From contig JAHRHY010000015.1 of NCBI GenBank assembly GCA_019671135.1, positions 1,302,001-1,366,000 of the forward strand: 64,000 bases of DNA, written 5' to 3'. Both the position numbers and the translations under genes were made by a program. The notes beneath the pieces were generated by a model. That model made no database searches. It saw only the letters and a list, made by a program, of their open reading frames with translations, and was not told the DNA's origin. Numbering within the stretch: position 1 is the stretch's first letter; each line of letters begins with the position of its first letter. The stretch comes from Linnemannia hyalina (taxonomy: Eukaryota > Mortierellomycota > Mortierellomycetes > Mortierellales > Mortierellaceae). Shown here one piece after another: positions 53,730 to 64,000 of this stretch.

Positions 53730-56700
53730 TCATTGACGAGACTTCTTGAGACCACCGCTCAGCATCAGGGCTCGGAACTCAGCATTACTCTTGGGTGCCA
53801 CAGGTGCAGCTGCTGCTTCCGCGCCCTCTCCACCCACTCCAGTAGCTGCTGCTTCTCCTGCTCCGCTTGACGACGATCCTGTAGACGTAGTAGAGGCTGG
53901 CTTGAAAGCCCCAAGAGGAGTTCCTGTGCCAGCAGATCGCGGTGGTCTTGCCCGGAGCGCCTTTCCAGCTTGCATCGTACTCCTGGGTTGCATCGATCTA
54001 GGTGCCATTGCCGTCAGCTTTGCCATCGGTTTCCTATAGGGTCCACGAGAATCAAACGACAAAGTATTTGACGTAAATAATTGAGCGCCTAAACATACCT
54101 TTTTACACTAAAGAACTTGTCAACAACACAGTCAAAGAATAACTTACGTTTGTGGCGCTGGTTTGGCAAAGGTCGCAGAATCTGACTTTGCAGAGGCTGA
54201 ATTCGACTTTGTAGTGGCAGAAGACGACTCAGTTGGCACTTTATCTCCCGATTCACTTGCGGCTGTCTCTGTCATCTCCACATCTTGAGCCTTGCCACCT
54301 GCCTTATGATCAGGATGATCTTGACCACCGCCTTGAGCTCGCTTCTCCTCTGACTTCTTGGCCTTGAGTTTCCTTCTCTCGGTTCTCGTCAACCCTTCGT
54401 ACTCTGGGTTCTTGAACATCCGGCGGCTTACCTCCAAAGTTTTGCCCTGGAAAGAAAGTCCGCTCATCGCTACCGCCGCGTCCGCATCCGCCTGGTAGAA
54501 ATGAAGAGAGGGAGGGACGTGTTAATAACCAAGGCAAGAGAGAGAGAGAGCGAGCACGCATACAACAATATGATGAGCGATGAGTTGTAGTAATGAGAGA
54601 TACCATACCTCAGTGTGGAACTTGATATTGGCCCAGGTGCCTCCCTTTGCGTCAGCTTGTCTCTGCACATATACATGCTCGGGCTCAGCATACTAAAGGT
54701 CGAAAGATGGCATAAATATATTACATGTTAGGTAGTTGTCAACATAATCCACCTCGATGCGCTTGCTTCTGCAAGATACAACATAAACTAATTCTTACCA
54801 AGGAGACCAACTTGCGGAGATCCTCATCTTTGACATCAATGTCCAGCCCTTTAACGTTCAGCTCGTGTCGACTCTCCTTGGGCAACCTGGTAGGCCATGG
54901 CAGTTCAAGTAAGCAAATCAGGTTAGTGAGTGGACTATCCGAACCAAAATCATAAGCGAGAAGAATGAGTAATAACTTACGGAGGCTTTACGGAGGGAGG
55001 CGCTCGCGAGGCTTTGTTCGTGTCCGAGATCCTGACCTGCAGACCTAGCCTGTGACCCACATCCCGTCCATCCAAAGCCAGCGCTGCTTGTGCTTCTTCC
55101 TATGTGAAGGAAATAAATGTGAACGTTGAACAGGATTAAAACTCCAAAACACCGACTATACTCTCCCAGGTGAGTCTCGGAATCGACCGATAGAAAATGA
55201 AAAACTTACAGGTTTGGACATCTGAACGTATGCAAAATACCGTGCTTTGCCCTGCTTAGGTGCAGCCATCGTGCATCGGAGCACTGTGCCATACTATTAA
55301 TACAAATGCAGTCAATCTGGTTAGTACGTTGATATTCAAAGCACAAGAAGGCAAGCCAAAGAGTGTCCAAAGTCCCTCCAATCTTACCTCGCCGAACATC
55401 TCCTTCAACTTGGCCGCTGTCGTGTCCTCTTTAAAGTTAACAACAAACAAGGTATCTTCGTGCCGTCCAGCACTGATATCCAGTGGCTTCTGCGAATGGC
55501 TTGACTCACTATCGCAACGAAATGATTTTGGGCTGGGGTGTTAGCTCTCAGCAAATAACAGCGAAGGTGGAGAACCAAACGTCCCAGATTGACCTCAAGT
55601 GATGTACCTCTTGACAGGAGTTCGCTCCGCAACCGCATCCGGCTTTTCCTTGACCCTTCCCTTGGGCTTTGGCTCCACTTTTGGGATTTTGAATGTCTCT
55701 ACCTCGTCCTGGAACGAAACCTTTCTCTTCTTGGTAGGCACCTATAGGATATTCGTAGATGCAAATTAGCTTGCTGGTATCTGTCATTTCTTTCACACAT
55801 TCCTGTCACTGTCTACAAAATTATTGACTTACAGGTGTCGGCTCCTCAATGGCTACAGCAGGCTCTGCCACCGCATATGCGCTCTGATCCACGTATGCAC
55901 TATTAAGCGCAACCTATGTTAAATATACAGTGTAAGGCAAGGCGTTAGACTACTGCTGACTACCAGGCCGCAATTCGCACCGTCGGCGCATGCTTGGCTG
56001 TTGTTACCTCTGCGCGGAAAAGTTCTACGGTTTTCATGGCAGCACGAGACCGAGTCAGAGCGTCCTTGTATTCTAAGACAGTCCCATGTTCCCGCTCAAA
56101 CAACAGCCATGCCTCAAAGACCTTTTCTGGCCAGTCAATCTGCTTGGCAACATTGCATGCCTTTGCGAAAATCTGCCGCGCTTGCTTGGGGCTTCCCAAT
56201 CGCCTAATAAATGCATGATAAAGTATAAAATGCGAGTTGAGTCAACTTTTCTGACTCAATAACACAGGTAAAGGATGACAACGGCAGAGGGCCACTAATT
56301 GTCTTTGCGAAAGCTGAACTTACTTTTCCAATGCCACGCGCGCCAGCCATGACTCTGAGGATGCCTTGAGCTTGCTCTCAATCTTGGCCCACAATGCACG
56401 CGCATTCTCTTTGTTCTCAAGAGGTCCAGCCTCAATCTCGATCCAGAACTGTTCAACCTTGCAGTAAGGATCTCCGCCCACTATGTTAATATTATACGAG
56501 AAAGCAATAGAATTAGTTATCATTATCACTTGGGTAAGATGAAAATCATGATCGACGCCTGGTAACTCTGCTTGTATTCACCTGACTCAAGGACAGCTCC
56601 TGCGTGCTCGAACGCCGCCCTAATCTTGGTTTTGCCATCTATAACGCAGAACATCTTTCATGTCAGTGCCTACTCCATGTACATGATCAAGCATTCGTAT

Positions 56701-58899
56701 AGTCAAAAGTCTCAGCCGTCCCAACTATTTACCTTCGTCTTTCTTCTCCGCACGGACAACATAAGAGCATCTGGCCTGCAGAACCTTGGAAAGTTCCTGC
56801 GGACTTGCCAACAGAGTGGTATCGCTCAGTGCACTAGCAAACAATGCTAAGCAGCGCCAATGATTGGATAAAGGTAGGTTATGCATTAGAAATTACTACA
56901 TGAAAAGACGTGATTTCTCTTCTCCCCAATATTAATTCCACTGCAACTTACCATTCAATTCCTCCTCAGGCTTGTGGTACATTTCCTATTGGTGATCCCA
57001 TACAAAAGACAGAAATATATGTGTCAGCTTCCATTCCAGCCTATTCTCCCCCAAAAAAAGGGGGGGAGTAGACATGATTCTGTTTTCATCCGTGGCGTAC
57101 CATCAGAAGGAACCGACTTTCCCAGAGATCCCCTGACCATGGACAATTCCTCGTTGACCTTTCGGCGATAGTCAGTACTTCTTTGGGGTCCAGATCGTAT
57201 CCAGCTTTTTGAGGGTTCTAGAGTAAGGTGACATAAGGAGAAAGGTCAATATGAGTAAGTTTACCCTATTATGCCTACGATCGAGAAATAGAGTGCATAA
57301 ACAAGGCTGCGGAGTGTTACCATAGACATCATGAAGGTGATATAGTCGATCCAGACTGAAGGCACAAGGCAGTGTACAGCAACAGCCCTCTCAAATAATG
57401 TCCGCGTCCTTGCAAAATGTCTCCGCTCCGGCCGCATCTCATAGTCTAGGTAGCTCGTAAACGCCTCCACGCTGTTTCCTGTTGCAACCTATAATATGCA
57501 GTACAGAATGGTCAGTTGTTTGCTTTTGTTCATACAACTCCAATCGAAAAGAGAGACGCCTAGACTAAACTGAGGTCCTACCAAGTTCTGCTCAAAAGCC
57601 TCCCGTTCAGTCAACAACTTGCGTGTAGCGGCATTGATTTTGCTGCAGTTTTCCATTGTCTTTTCGTACTCCTCAGGCTCGTATTTGGAAATTAATGGAG
57701 ACAGAGCTGAGAATGTTTCTTCCAGTGTAACATGGGGGATAGCGATTCTGTCCAGATACATCTTTTTCACCCTCCTGACATCCTCAGGTCTAGTATGATA
57801 AAACAAGTATGAGTATTGATTAGTCCCATGTGCAACCAAGACTGCGACGGCGTGCATGCATCGGCAAGGACGGAAATGGTAACCTACGATGCAGGATCCT
57901 AGATAAATAGCACAAATCAATAGGTAAATTAAATCAAAATATTAGAGTTGGCACAATGCTTGCGTGTTAGATCACTATGACACAAGATAAGTACACCACT
58001 GTTTTTACCCGGGCTGCAAGATTCTCGAGCTCAAAGTTTATCCAGACATTCCAGATGGTATGACTCTCAGGGATATGGTATCCAGTCCACTTGTCCGCCC
58101 TCTTGAAAATCTTGTTCAGCTCCTGAGCGTTGACAACAGTCTCTTCTTCCTCTAGTGCGTCCTGGTACTCTTTTGATTCGTTGTACTCCTGCAGTGCATA
58201 GTCGACATAGGACTTCCAGATTTTGATAGCTAAAACGTGAAGAAAAAGGCATAATCGACAAGTTTGTTATTGTTTCATTGACGCAATGTTGTAGACCCTA
58301 CCAGTCCAAAACAGGATGAAAGACATCCAAAACAGAGTGAAAGACAATCTGCAACACAAATGAGTGGGAGGGGGGAGGAAGGGGTGCAATGCGGCCCGGT
58401 GTCTCAAAACTTACAAAGGTATTCAGTAGTGGCTCGTTCGTAGAGGGAGAGGACATGTCTCTTTTCGTCCCCAGATGTCGCCATGTTGACCTCGTCGTTG
58501 ATCCAGTCCATCCAAAGGTCTATTACAACGAAATCGAGTCTCAAATTAATTGTGTGCCAAGCAACAAAACAGAACCGGGACAACACAGCGAGCCCCCATT
58601 GTCTCTATGACTCATGTACCTTCAGACAAAGGATAAAGCCTGTTCATAGCCTCACGAGCATCACGGAGCTCTTCAAACATATCGGCACCCTTGAGCAAGG
58701 TGATCAGTTGTGTGTGTGCTTCATACTGATTGGGATTCGCCTCGAGCAATGTCTGGAAGGTAGCAATGGCCTCAATCGTCTCGCTGCTAGGCCCGTCATG
58801 TGCCCCGCTGCCGCCTTCGATGCCGTCCATGTCAAAGTCATCGTCATCGCCTCCTGTGAGGTTGTCGATGGCGTCGATGGTCTTGTTGTCGTCTGCCAT
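53730..58899 (-). CDS. SART3/Prp24-type U4/U6 snRNP recycling factor
   Basis: A nuclear RNA-binding protein that re-anneals U4 and U6 snRNAs after splicing. I can read 21 exons in phase from the ATG at 58899 to the TGA at 53730, giving about 1008 residues (human SART3 963). Exon 4 is only 11 bases (57888-57898). Order of parts: acidic head; HAT repeats (about 30-540; NIWLEY-like blocks such as DLWMDWINDE, IKIWKSYVDYA, TIWNVWINFELENLAAR, NCPWSGDLWE); a basic nuclear localisation motif PTKKRKV (about 585-591); RRM1 (LFVVNFKEDT to YFAYVQM, about 640-715); RRM2 (HELNVKGLDIDV to GTWANIKF, about 742-815); a K/R/E-rich linker; and a C-terminal LSm-binding tail (KSNAEFRALMLSGG). The exon 12/13 junction is ambiguous: either 56008 to 55913 or 55964 to 55899 keeps the frame. 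Confidence 0.9.
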
Positions 58900-59112
58900 T
58901 GCTTTTCTCGTTGCTGATGTGGTGTGAAGGAGGCAGAGTTAATCATTGTGGGAGGCGTGTTTCTCCAAGTCTACGCGATTTCGCACTCAGCTCCTGAAGC
59001 CAAAAAGCAGTCCCGCACTCGAAGAGTTTTAGAGTTTCCTTCCTAGCAACACGAGCAGAGTATCACTGCCAACTTTGTCGCTGTCAGAGGTGAATATATA
59101 CGAGAAGGTACC

Positions 59113-59642
59113 TTGGAGTATGTTAAAACTTTTGAATGTCAGTGTGCTGGCCATCCTCGGATTCGGAAGGACAGGATTGTAGGTGGAGCGTCAGAGAAAC
59201 CAAGAATCCGAAAGAAGAGCATGAAGCAAGGTTGCCCTGTCCGGAATCATTGCTGTATGGCAGAAACCCACAGGAGAGGATGGGGCTTCACAGTTTCATG
59301 TACTGGATCAGTTATCGACATCACCACAATCATACACTCGGTAGCCTTACGGACCTCGGTACTCGCCAGAATTCTGCTGACATCAACGCTACTGTAAGAA
59401 ACCTGATTCTGTAAGGATCTGCTATCCAAAAGGTGATGCAGCAGCTGACTATGGACTACGACAAGTTCACTCAGATTCTTCGAGGGGACGGTCAAAGGCT
59501 CTCATGGAACGACTTTATCACGTACGAGGACGTTTACAACGAATGGCATTCCATCATCACCAAGCGCATGAGGAAAGACTCAGATGTCGCTGTCTCATGC
59601 ATAGAGTGGATGGAGCTCTTTGAGACTTCTGACCTTGCTTAA
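59113..59642 (+). pseudogene. Fragment of a DNA-transposon-like protein
   Basis: The plus-strand frames give MGLHSFMYWISYRHHHNHTL, then DINATVRNLIL followed by an in-frame TAA (59412-59414), then the same frame continues MQQLTMDYDKFTQILRGDG, NDFITYEDVYNEWHSIITKR and WMELFE. The sequence is protein-like and looks like the N-terminal part of a Mutator-like transposase family common in Mortierella-type fungi, but that attribution is from memory of pattern and not certain. It could instead belong to the Fanzor relic downstream. Broken by at least one stop and truncated at about 59.64 kb. Confidence 0.4.
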
Positions 59643-60499
59643 TAGTAGTCCAATTCCAATAAAAAAAGGCGTTCTTGAGTTCCTAAGGAGCAGAAATGAA
59701 GTTCTGATATTGGAAAACGAGTGGATACTAAAATGTGCGACACCGTCTATGCAACCTTCAGACGCGTCTCTACCTCATTTTTTGGCTCAGCTGATGCCAG
59801 TTTTTGTTCTTATTTTCAAAAACCTATATATTAATTGTCGTAAATATGTCAGTTCTACAATGCATACAAGTTCTCATTAGGAGGCAACTCTCAAAAACAT
59901 CATCCTCAGGTAATTCACTTAGAAGGAACTCGCAAGAAAAGATGTCCACATCCTCATGGTAGTCTTACGCTGTAATTGGCTCTAGATTGACTAATGAAGA
60001 TTGATTGGCTTTTGCATCTCTTATCCTGTCATGTGAAGATATGAAAATCGTACATTCCAAGGGTCTCCACTCCGCTAATAGGCGTCAAGAAGGCCAACCA
60101 CATTTTTTCCTCACCTCGCGTATGGATTTTTTTGTCCAGGCCACAAACGACCTGCCTTGCCAAGACAACCGACGACTGCCAGCAGCTCCCATAGCGCCCG
60201 TGGCAATGACCCCTGTGTTCGCTGCGGTCAAGACATATTATAATGAAATTTGAGAGTATTATTGCAAGCAGTTTCCCAAAACATGAATCTGACCTACAAA
60301 TATACATTGTAGGATCTCATTCAATCGTTGGGTCGTAGTCATACTGACATCTTCTTTGAAGGGAAGCTCCACTCGGACCGCTTTTGACCTGTCTAGACTC
60401 AGCAAAAATGCGACTTCCACACTTCAACTTTTGACCACCGGCTATATCTACTTCACGGAGCCCTCTCTGAAGGGTGTGTTCTACGCCAACGACAACACA
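59643..60499. other. Unassigned AT-rich segment between two transposon relics
   Basis: Only short interrupted frames are present. Some (for example around 60010-60250) may be decayed transposon coding sequence. No recognisable motif. Confidence 0.4.
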
Positions 60500-62155
60500 A
60501 AAGAGGATCATCGGATTCCCTGATCGACTTTGCATACTATCCCGGAGCATTATCGAGCGATTATACAAGATACGCTAACGCCTTCTTATCAACCTCCCGA
60601 GGATCACTCATCGAGGTTCTCTTTAGTTATCATGGACATTCGAACAAGAGTGCGTCTATCGTTAGCGATGCTTGGAGAACTTGCTACAAGATCAAAGGGA
60701 CGATCCAAACTAATGGACTAATGATTAATCGTCTCGCCCTTTGACACTTCCGAAAGCACGACACTCGCAACAGCGACAGCAATCCAACAAGCAGCAGCAA
60801 CAGCAGCAACAGCAATAACAGCAACAGCATCAACAGCATCGTCAGAAACAGCAACAGCATCTCCGACGATCTGGACGCCGAGCGTGCCGGACACGATGGA
60901 CAACGATTTTGAGTTGTTGGATATTGAGGATGAAGTCGAGGAGACAAGCCAGAATCAGGATAACGACAACCGCCCCAGCAGTGTTCCCAGGGAATGGACT
61001 CGTGAGGCCGCCGAATCCAAGCTGCTCCCGAATGCGCAGTTAACGTTCTCACGCCCAGAAGACTGTCCGGACCCTAGAGGGCACATTCGTGATTGGTTGG
61101 GACCCTGGCGAAAAGAATGTTAATGTCAAGTCGGGATTGGATCCCAAATCCTCCGACGGGCGGCACACACACACACTGAAGATCACAAGGGCCCTATTTG
61201 TGGAGACCCACCGTGAGATTTCGACGAGATATGGAGAGGGCAGGAAGAAGGCACCGCAGGAGCGGCAACACACGGATGGGATCAATAACATAGCGGAGTT
61301 GGAGACCAGCATGCCAAGTCTCACGCTCCCGACCATGGATAGATACGTCTCCTACATGTGATCCTCGGCCGGCACCACAGGACAACAGCAAAAAACTCTT
61401 CAAGCTCTTCTCTCGTCCTATCGCCTAAAATGGTATCGCATAAAACAATGGGACGTTTTGAGGGCCCAACGGAGAAGTCTTGATATGGCTGTGGATGTTG
61501 TATTGAACATGGTGGAGACCACGGTGCCAGGGTTGAACGACGAGGGCAAGCTGGTTCTCGATCAGGATGGCAATGTGGCCATGAGAGCTGTTTATGGGTG
61601 AAGTAAGAACGAGTCTCTGCAGTGACCGGTTGTGATATGTATAGGATTAGCCCAGTTCAGCTCAAGGACTGGTCTTCCATCGAAACGCGCCAAGCTCACC
61701 CGTCGGTTCATTCAAATTGTAAGGTTTCTGCCTTCACACTCACAGAACGCTTTGGTGATTCATGGTCAATGCACAAACTAACACATTGGTTCTCTTTTTT
61801 TTTTTTTTTTTTTGGGCTGTAATAGGCCCGACCACTGGGATACATTGAGGTCGGCTGTATTGACTTCTGTACATCAGCGAAGTGCCTCAAGGAGGGCTGC
61901 AACGAGTTCCTAGAATCTCTTCCAAACAGAAGCAGGTACTACCGAAACTGCCGGATGCACTTTGATCGCGACGGTGTGGGTGCTGAAAACATATCAATGA
62001 TCTGCCAGTCACTGCTACAGCACCAACGTTGTCTCCCAAAGTTCATGCCAACACCACAGGAGCCAAGTCTGACTGTTGCTACTCCTCCTGCAGGTTGGGG
62101 GTCCTCCTCCATCAGTGACAAGAGCAAAAGGCCACCCGACACAAAGGACCCCTAG
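60500..62155 (+). pseudogene. Decayed Fanzor (eukaryotic TnpB-like, RuvC nuclease) gene
   Basis: Fanzors are eukaryotic relatives of bacterial TnpB and Cas12, RNA-guided nucleases carried by transposons. Blocks in order: ALSSDYTRYANAFL and SDAWRTCYKIKGTIQTNGLM (60514-60733); a frameshift; an Ala/Thr-rich CAG-repeat linker and acidic segment; RuvC-I motif VIGWDPGEKN with catalytic Asp at 61101-61103, reached after another frameshift; RAQRRSLDMAVDVVLNM; FSSRTGLPSKRAKLTRRFIQ; an intron (61719-61825, GTAAGG...AATAG); then LGYIEVGCIDFCTSAKC, ending YYRNCRMHFDRDGVGAENI, the region of the last catalytic Asp. The zinc-binding cysteines are eroded (C-X4-C instead of C-X2-C, and one missing in the second pair). 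In-frame stops (about 60740, 61359 and 61600) make it non-functional. No guide RNA end could be identified by eye. Confidence 0.75.
61719..61825 (+). other. Intron in the Fanzor relic, with T19 tract
   Basis: Donor GTAAGG after the codon for Ile, acceptor TGTAATAG before GCC CGA. Removal joins LTRRFIQI to ARPLGYIEV in frame, matching the continuous region of related proteins. It contains 19 consecutive T residues (61795-61813). Confidence 0.7.
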
Positions 62156-64000
62156 CCGATGAAGCATTTATCCAACGAGTTCAGCTGAAGAGATCTCAAA
62201 GGTCTCATAGCCCTCAACCGACCAGTAATCGGGACTGACACTCCCTCGAACAATCTTGCAAGTCCCTTGACTTTGGTATGCTGCCAAGCGTCTTTTTCTA
62301 ACCAAAACCGTTTGTTATCTTTTTCAGTGTGTGTGTGTGTGTTCGTTAGGACACTCTAACTCCTCGAACCAAAAATGCAGGATTGACCGATTTCACACTT
62401 TGACCCCCTCTTGAGGTTGAAGGAAGGAAGGAAGAACATGATGATGCAAGAGACAGAGACTATTCAATCTTTTTTCCCCTTCTTGCCTCAGGCTAGAGGA
62501 TAGTCTGCAATTGAGCAAAGCCAAACAGTTGGATTGACTTGGTTAGGCTGCAGCAGTTGAGTTCAACTGTCTGGCTTGCTCCATTGCGCTCTAGGTCAAG
62601 GGCAGATCGGGTGGGTGAAGAAAGTTCGGCCGGGGGTTATCTCGAGTAATTCCTAGTCGTACCAAAAACAGCGATCAAAGAAGGACAAGCACATAAACTT
62701 CCCCCTCTTTCCCCCTCTCCGTCGTTTTTTTGCGATGTTTTCTATTCCTTTGTGTCAGTCCGTTGCTTTATTAGCATAGAAAGAGAAAAAGGACGAAGAA
62801 ACGAAACGGGGTTTAAAAATAACTATCGTAAAGGAGACCATGTTGGGCAAAGGAAAAAAAAAAAAAAAAAAAAACAAGAATCAAACAGTGAATCGTGACA
62901 AGAAGAAAAAGAACGGGCACACAAACAAGCAAAACCAGGGACACTAAAATAGTGCAGGATGGCCCGGGTGCATGTGCATAACGTTGCTTGTTGTTGTTTT
63001 TGATTCGCGTCTGGTGCATGGCCCATTCACGAAAAGAGAGACAGATCAATGCTGGCTAGGGGTCGATGAAAAGATGGAGAGAAGGAAGGAAGGACGATGT
63101 TCGAGCAATCAAAAAAAGAAGGCAAAAAGAAAGGACAGCAAAGACGGAGGGAGACGGAGAGGGGAAGGGAATGGATAAGGCAAACACATTCTGAATGAGA
63201 GACAAAATGAGGGCATGGGCACAATTTCAAGGGGACAGTGAGATTGGGCCTATCATCCCAACAGCATCATAGGAAATAGGAAAGAGAAGAGGGAAGGAGA
63301 AAAAGAAGCACGACCCAGGGCTAGAGCTCGTTTTTGCAGCTGAACAATAATCCAGACAATCGAGTCCAGTAAACTTGGTTAGGCTGCCACATCAGTCCTG
63401 TCTGATTTGTTCAATTGCGGATCGGCCTCCGAGAGATATGCAAGGCAAAAACGATGTGCGACGGAGGCTGGGGGAAGGAGAGGAAGGACTCGAGCCTTAA
63501 CCAACAGAATGGGAGAGAGACGAGGGCAGAGATAACGACACCTGAAAGGACAGACACGCCATTGCGTCCTCCTTGTCATACCTCCTTCCTCTCTCCCAAC
63601 GCCTTTCTTTCCCTCTCTATCTCTCCCTCTCTCACCCACAAAACACACGCACACGCATGCACGCCTGTACGCCGTAGGTCATTCTTTCTCCTACTTTTCT
63701 TCCTTTTTACATTTTTTCTTTCCTTATGCAAACAACCAAACCCACCCTCCCACAACCTTTTTTGTCTTCTTCACACAAGTGAGCAACGATCCCGACGGAA
63801 AGGAAAAAGATAGGGTACGAAGGCGTGAGAGCAAAGCAAGCGAGAAAAGAAAGGAATCTAGCCCAAACTTGTGTGCATATTTTTTTTTGTGTTTGGAGTC
63901 TGTTCGCCTGTTCTTTCTCCGCCCACACTGCCCCATGCCCCTCCCCCACATGTATCGACCGAGCGGAAATGAAAGGTTTGGGGGAGAGAACGAGCCTTTT
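62156..64000. other. No supported gene; low-complexity intergenic DNA
   Basis: Contains a GT run (about 62328-62341), GGAA/AAGG units, an A21 tract (62854-62874) and long C/T-rich stretches on the plus strand near 63570-63720. The pyrimidine bias after 63.5 kb on the plus strand would suit the leader of a plus-strand gene starting beyond the window edge. Open frames are all low complexity. Confidence 0.5.

Noticed and set aside
58315..58362. Possible 47-base extra exon in the SART3-type gene (acceptor TTGCAG, donor GGACTG/GTAGGG)
   Set aside because: Its length is not a multiple of three and would break the frame between EYL and IKIWKSY, and its translation (Cys/Ser/Phe-rich) is unlike HAT repeats. 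It may be a decoy.
1..64000. tRNA, rRNA, CRISPR arrays or prophage features
   Set aside because: No cloverleaf-like A/B box pair, rRNA block, regular direct-repeat array or phage gene was seen by eye; a tRNAscan or Rfam search would be needed to exclude a divergent small RNA.

Overview
The window is eukaryotic nuclear DNA from a fungus, most likely an early-diverging one of the Mortierella type (Mortierellomycota). The evidence is short GT-AG introns of about 70-250 bases, several introns with a perfect TACTAAC branch point, polyglutamine-rich regulatory proteins, and an expanded family of large ARM-NACHT-pentapeptide-WD40 proteins. The phylum is an inference from the gene repertoire; that it is fungal is much safer. 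No organelle, bacterial or CRISPR features were seen.

Left part (1-21 kb): five conserved housekeeping genes with readable exon structures. They are the 3' end of prefoldin subunit 3 (+), a Psr1/SCP-type CTD phosphatase (-), a DENND11/LCHN-type DENN protein (-), S-adenosylhomocysteine hydrolase (+) and a SWI1/ARID1-type subunit of the SWI/SNF remodeller (+). A 4.7-kb stretch at 3.8-8.6 kb holds no gene I can support and is strongly purine/pyrimidine-skewed.

Middle part (21-53.5 kb): a tandem cluster of NLR-like STAND ATPases, all on the minus strand. Three copies are intact (A 21.2-26.5, B 35.9-41.2, C 45.9-51.3 kb; 1778, 1783 and 1796 residues). One is a decayed copy without its N-terminal domain (D, 31.5-35.3 kb), and at least one is a C-terminal relic (30.6 kb). 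Each intact copy has an ARM/HEAT-like N-terminal region, a NACHT ATPase, pentapeptide repeats and about 14 WD40 repeats, and is preceded by the same spliced 5' leader. Copies B and C lie in an approximately 8-kb tandem duplication that also carries a divergent gene for a 2H-type phosphoesterase, intact next to C and frameshifted next to B. The copies look mosaic: the N-terminal part of A matches B best, while the NACHT of B matches C and differs from A. Between the copies lie PIF/Harbinger transposase relics with inverted repeats, a prenylcysteine-lyase-like fragment and two small unknown genes.

Right part (53.5-64 kb): a 21-exon SART3/Prp24-type U4/U6 recycling factor (-), then a fragment of a probable DNA transposon protein, then a decayed Fanzor (eukaryotic TnpB-like) gene that still shows its RuvC-I motif, an intron and a recognisable C-terminal nuclease region. 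The last 1.8 kb has no gene I can support.

How the parts relate: the flanking genes are unlinked housekeeping functions (protein folding, signalling, membrane traffic, methyl cycle, chromatin, splicing). The only apparent functional cluster is the NLR-like array with its divergent 2H phosphoesterase. A role in recognising non-self or invading nucleic acid is inferred from domain architecture and from the known biology of fungal NLRs; the sequence does not prove it.
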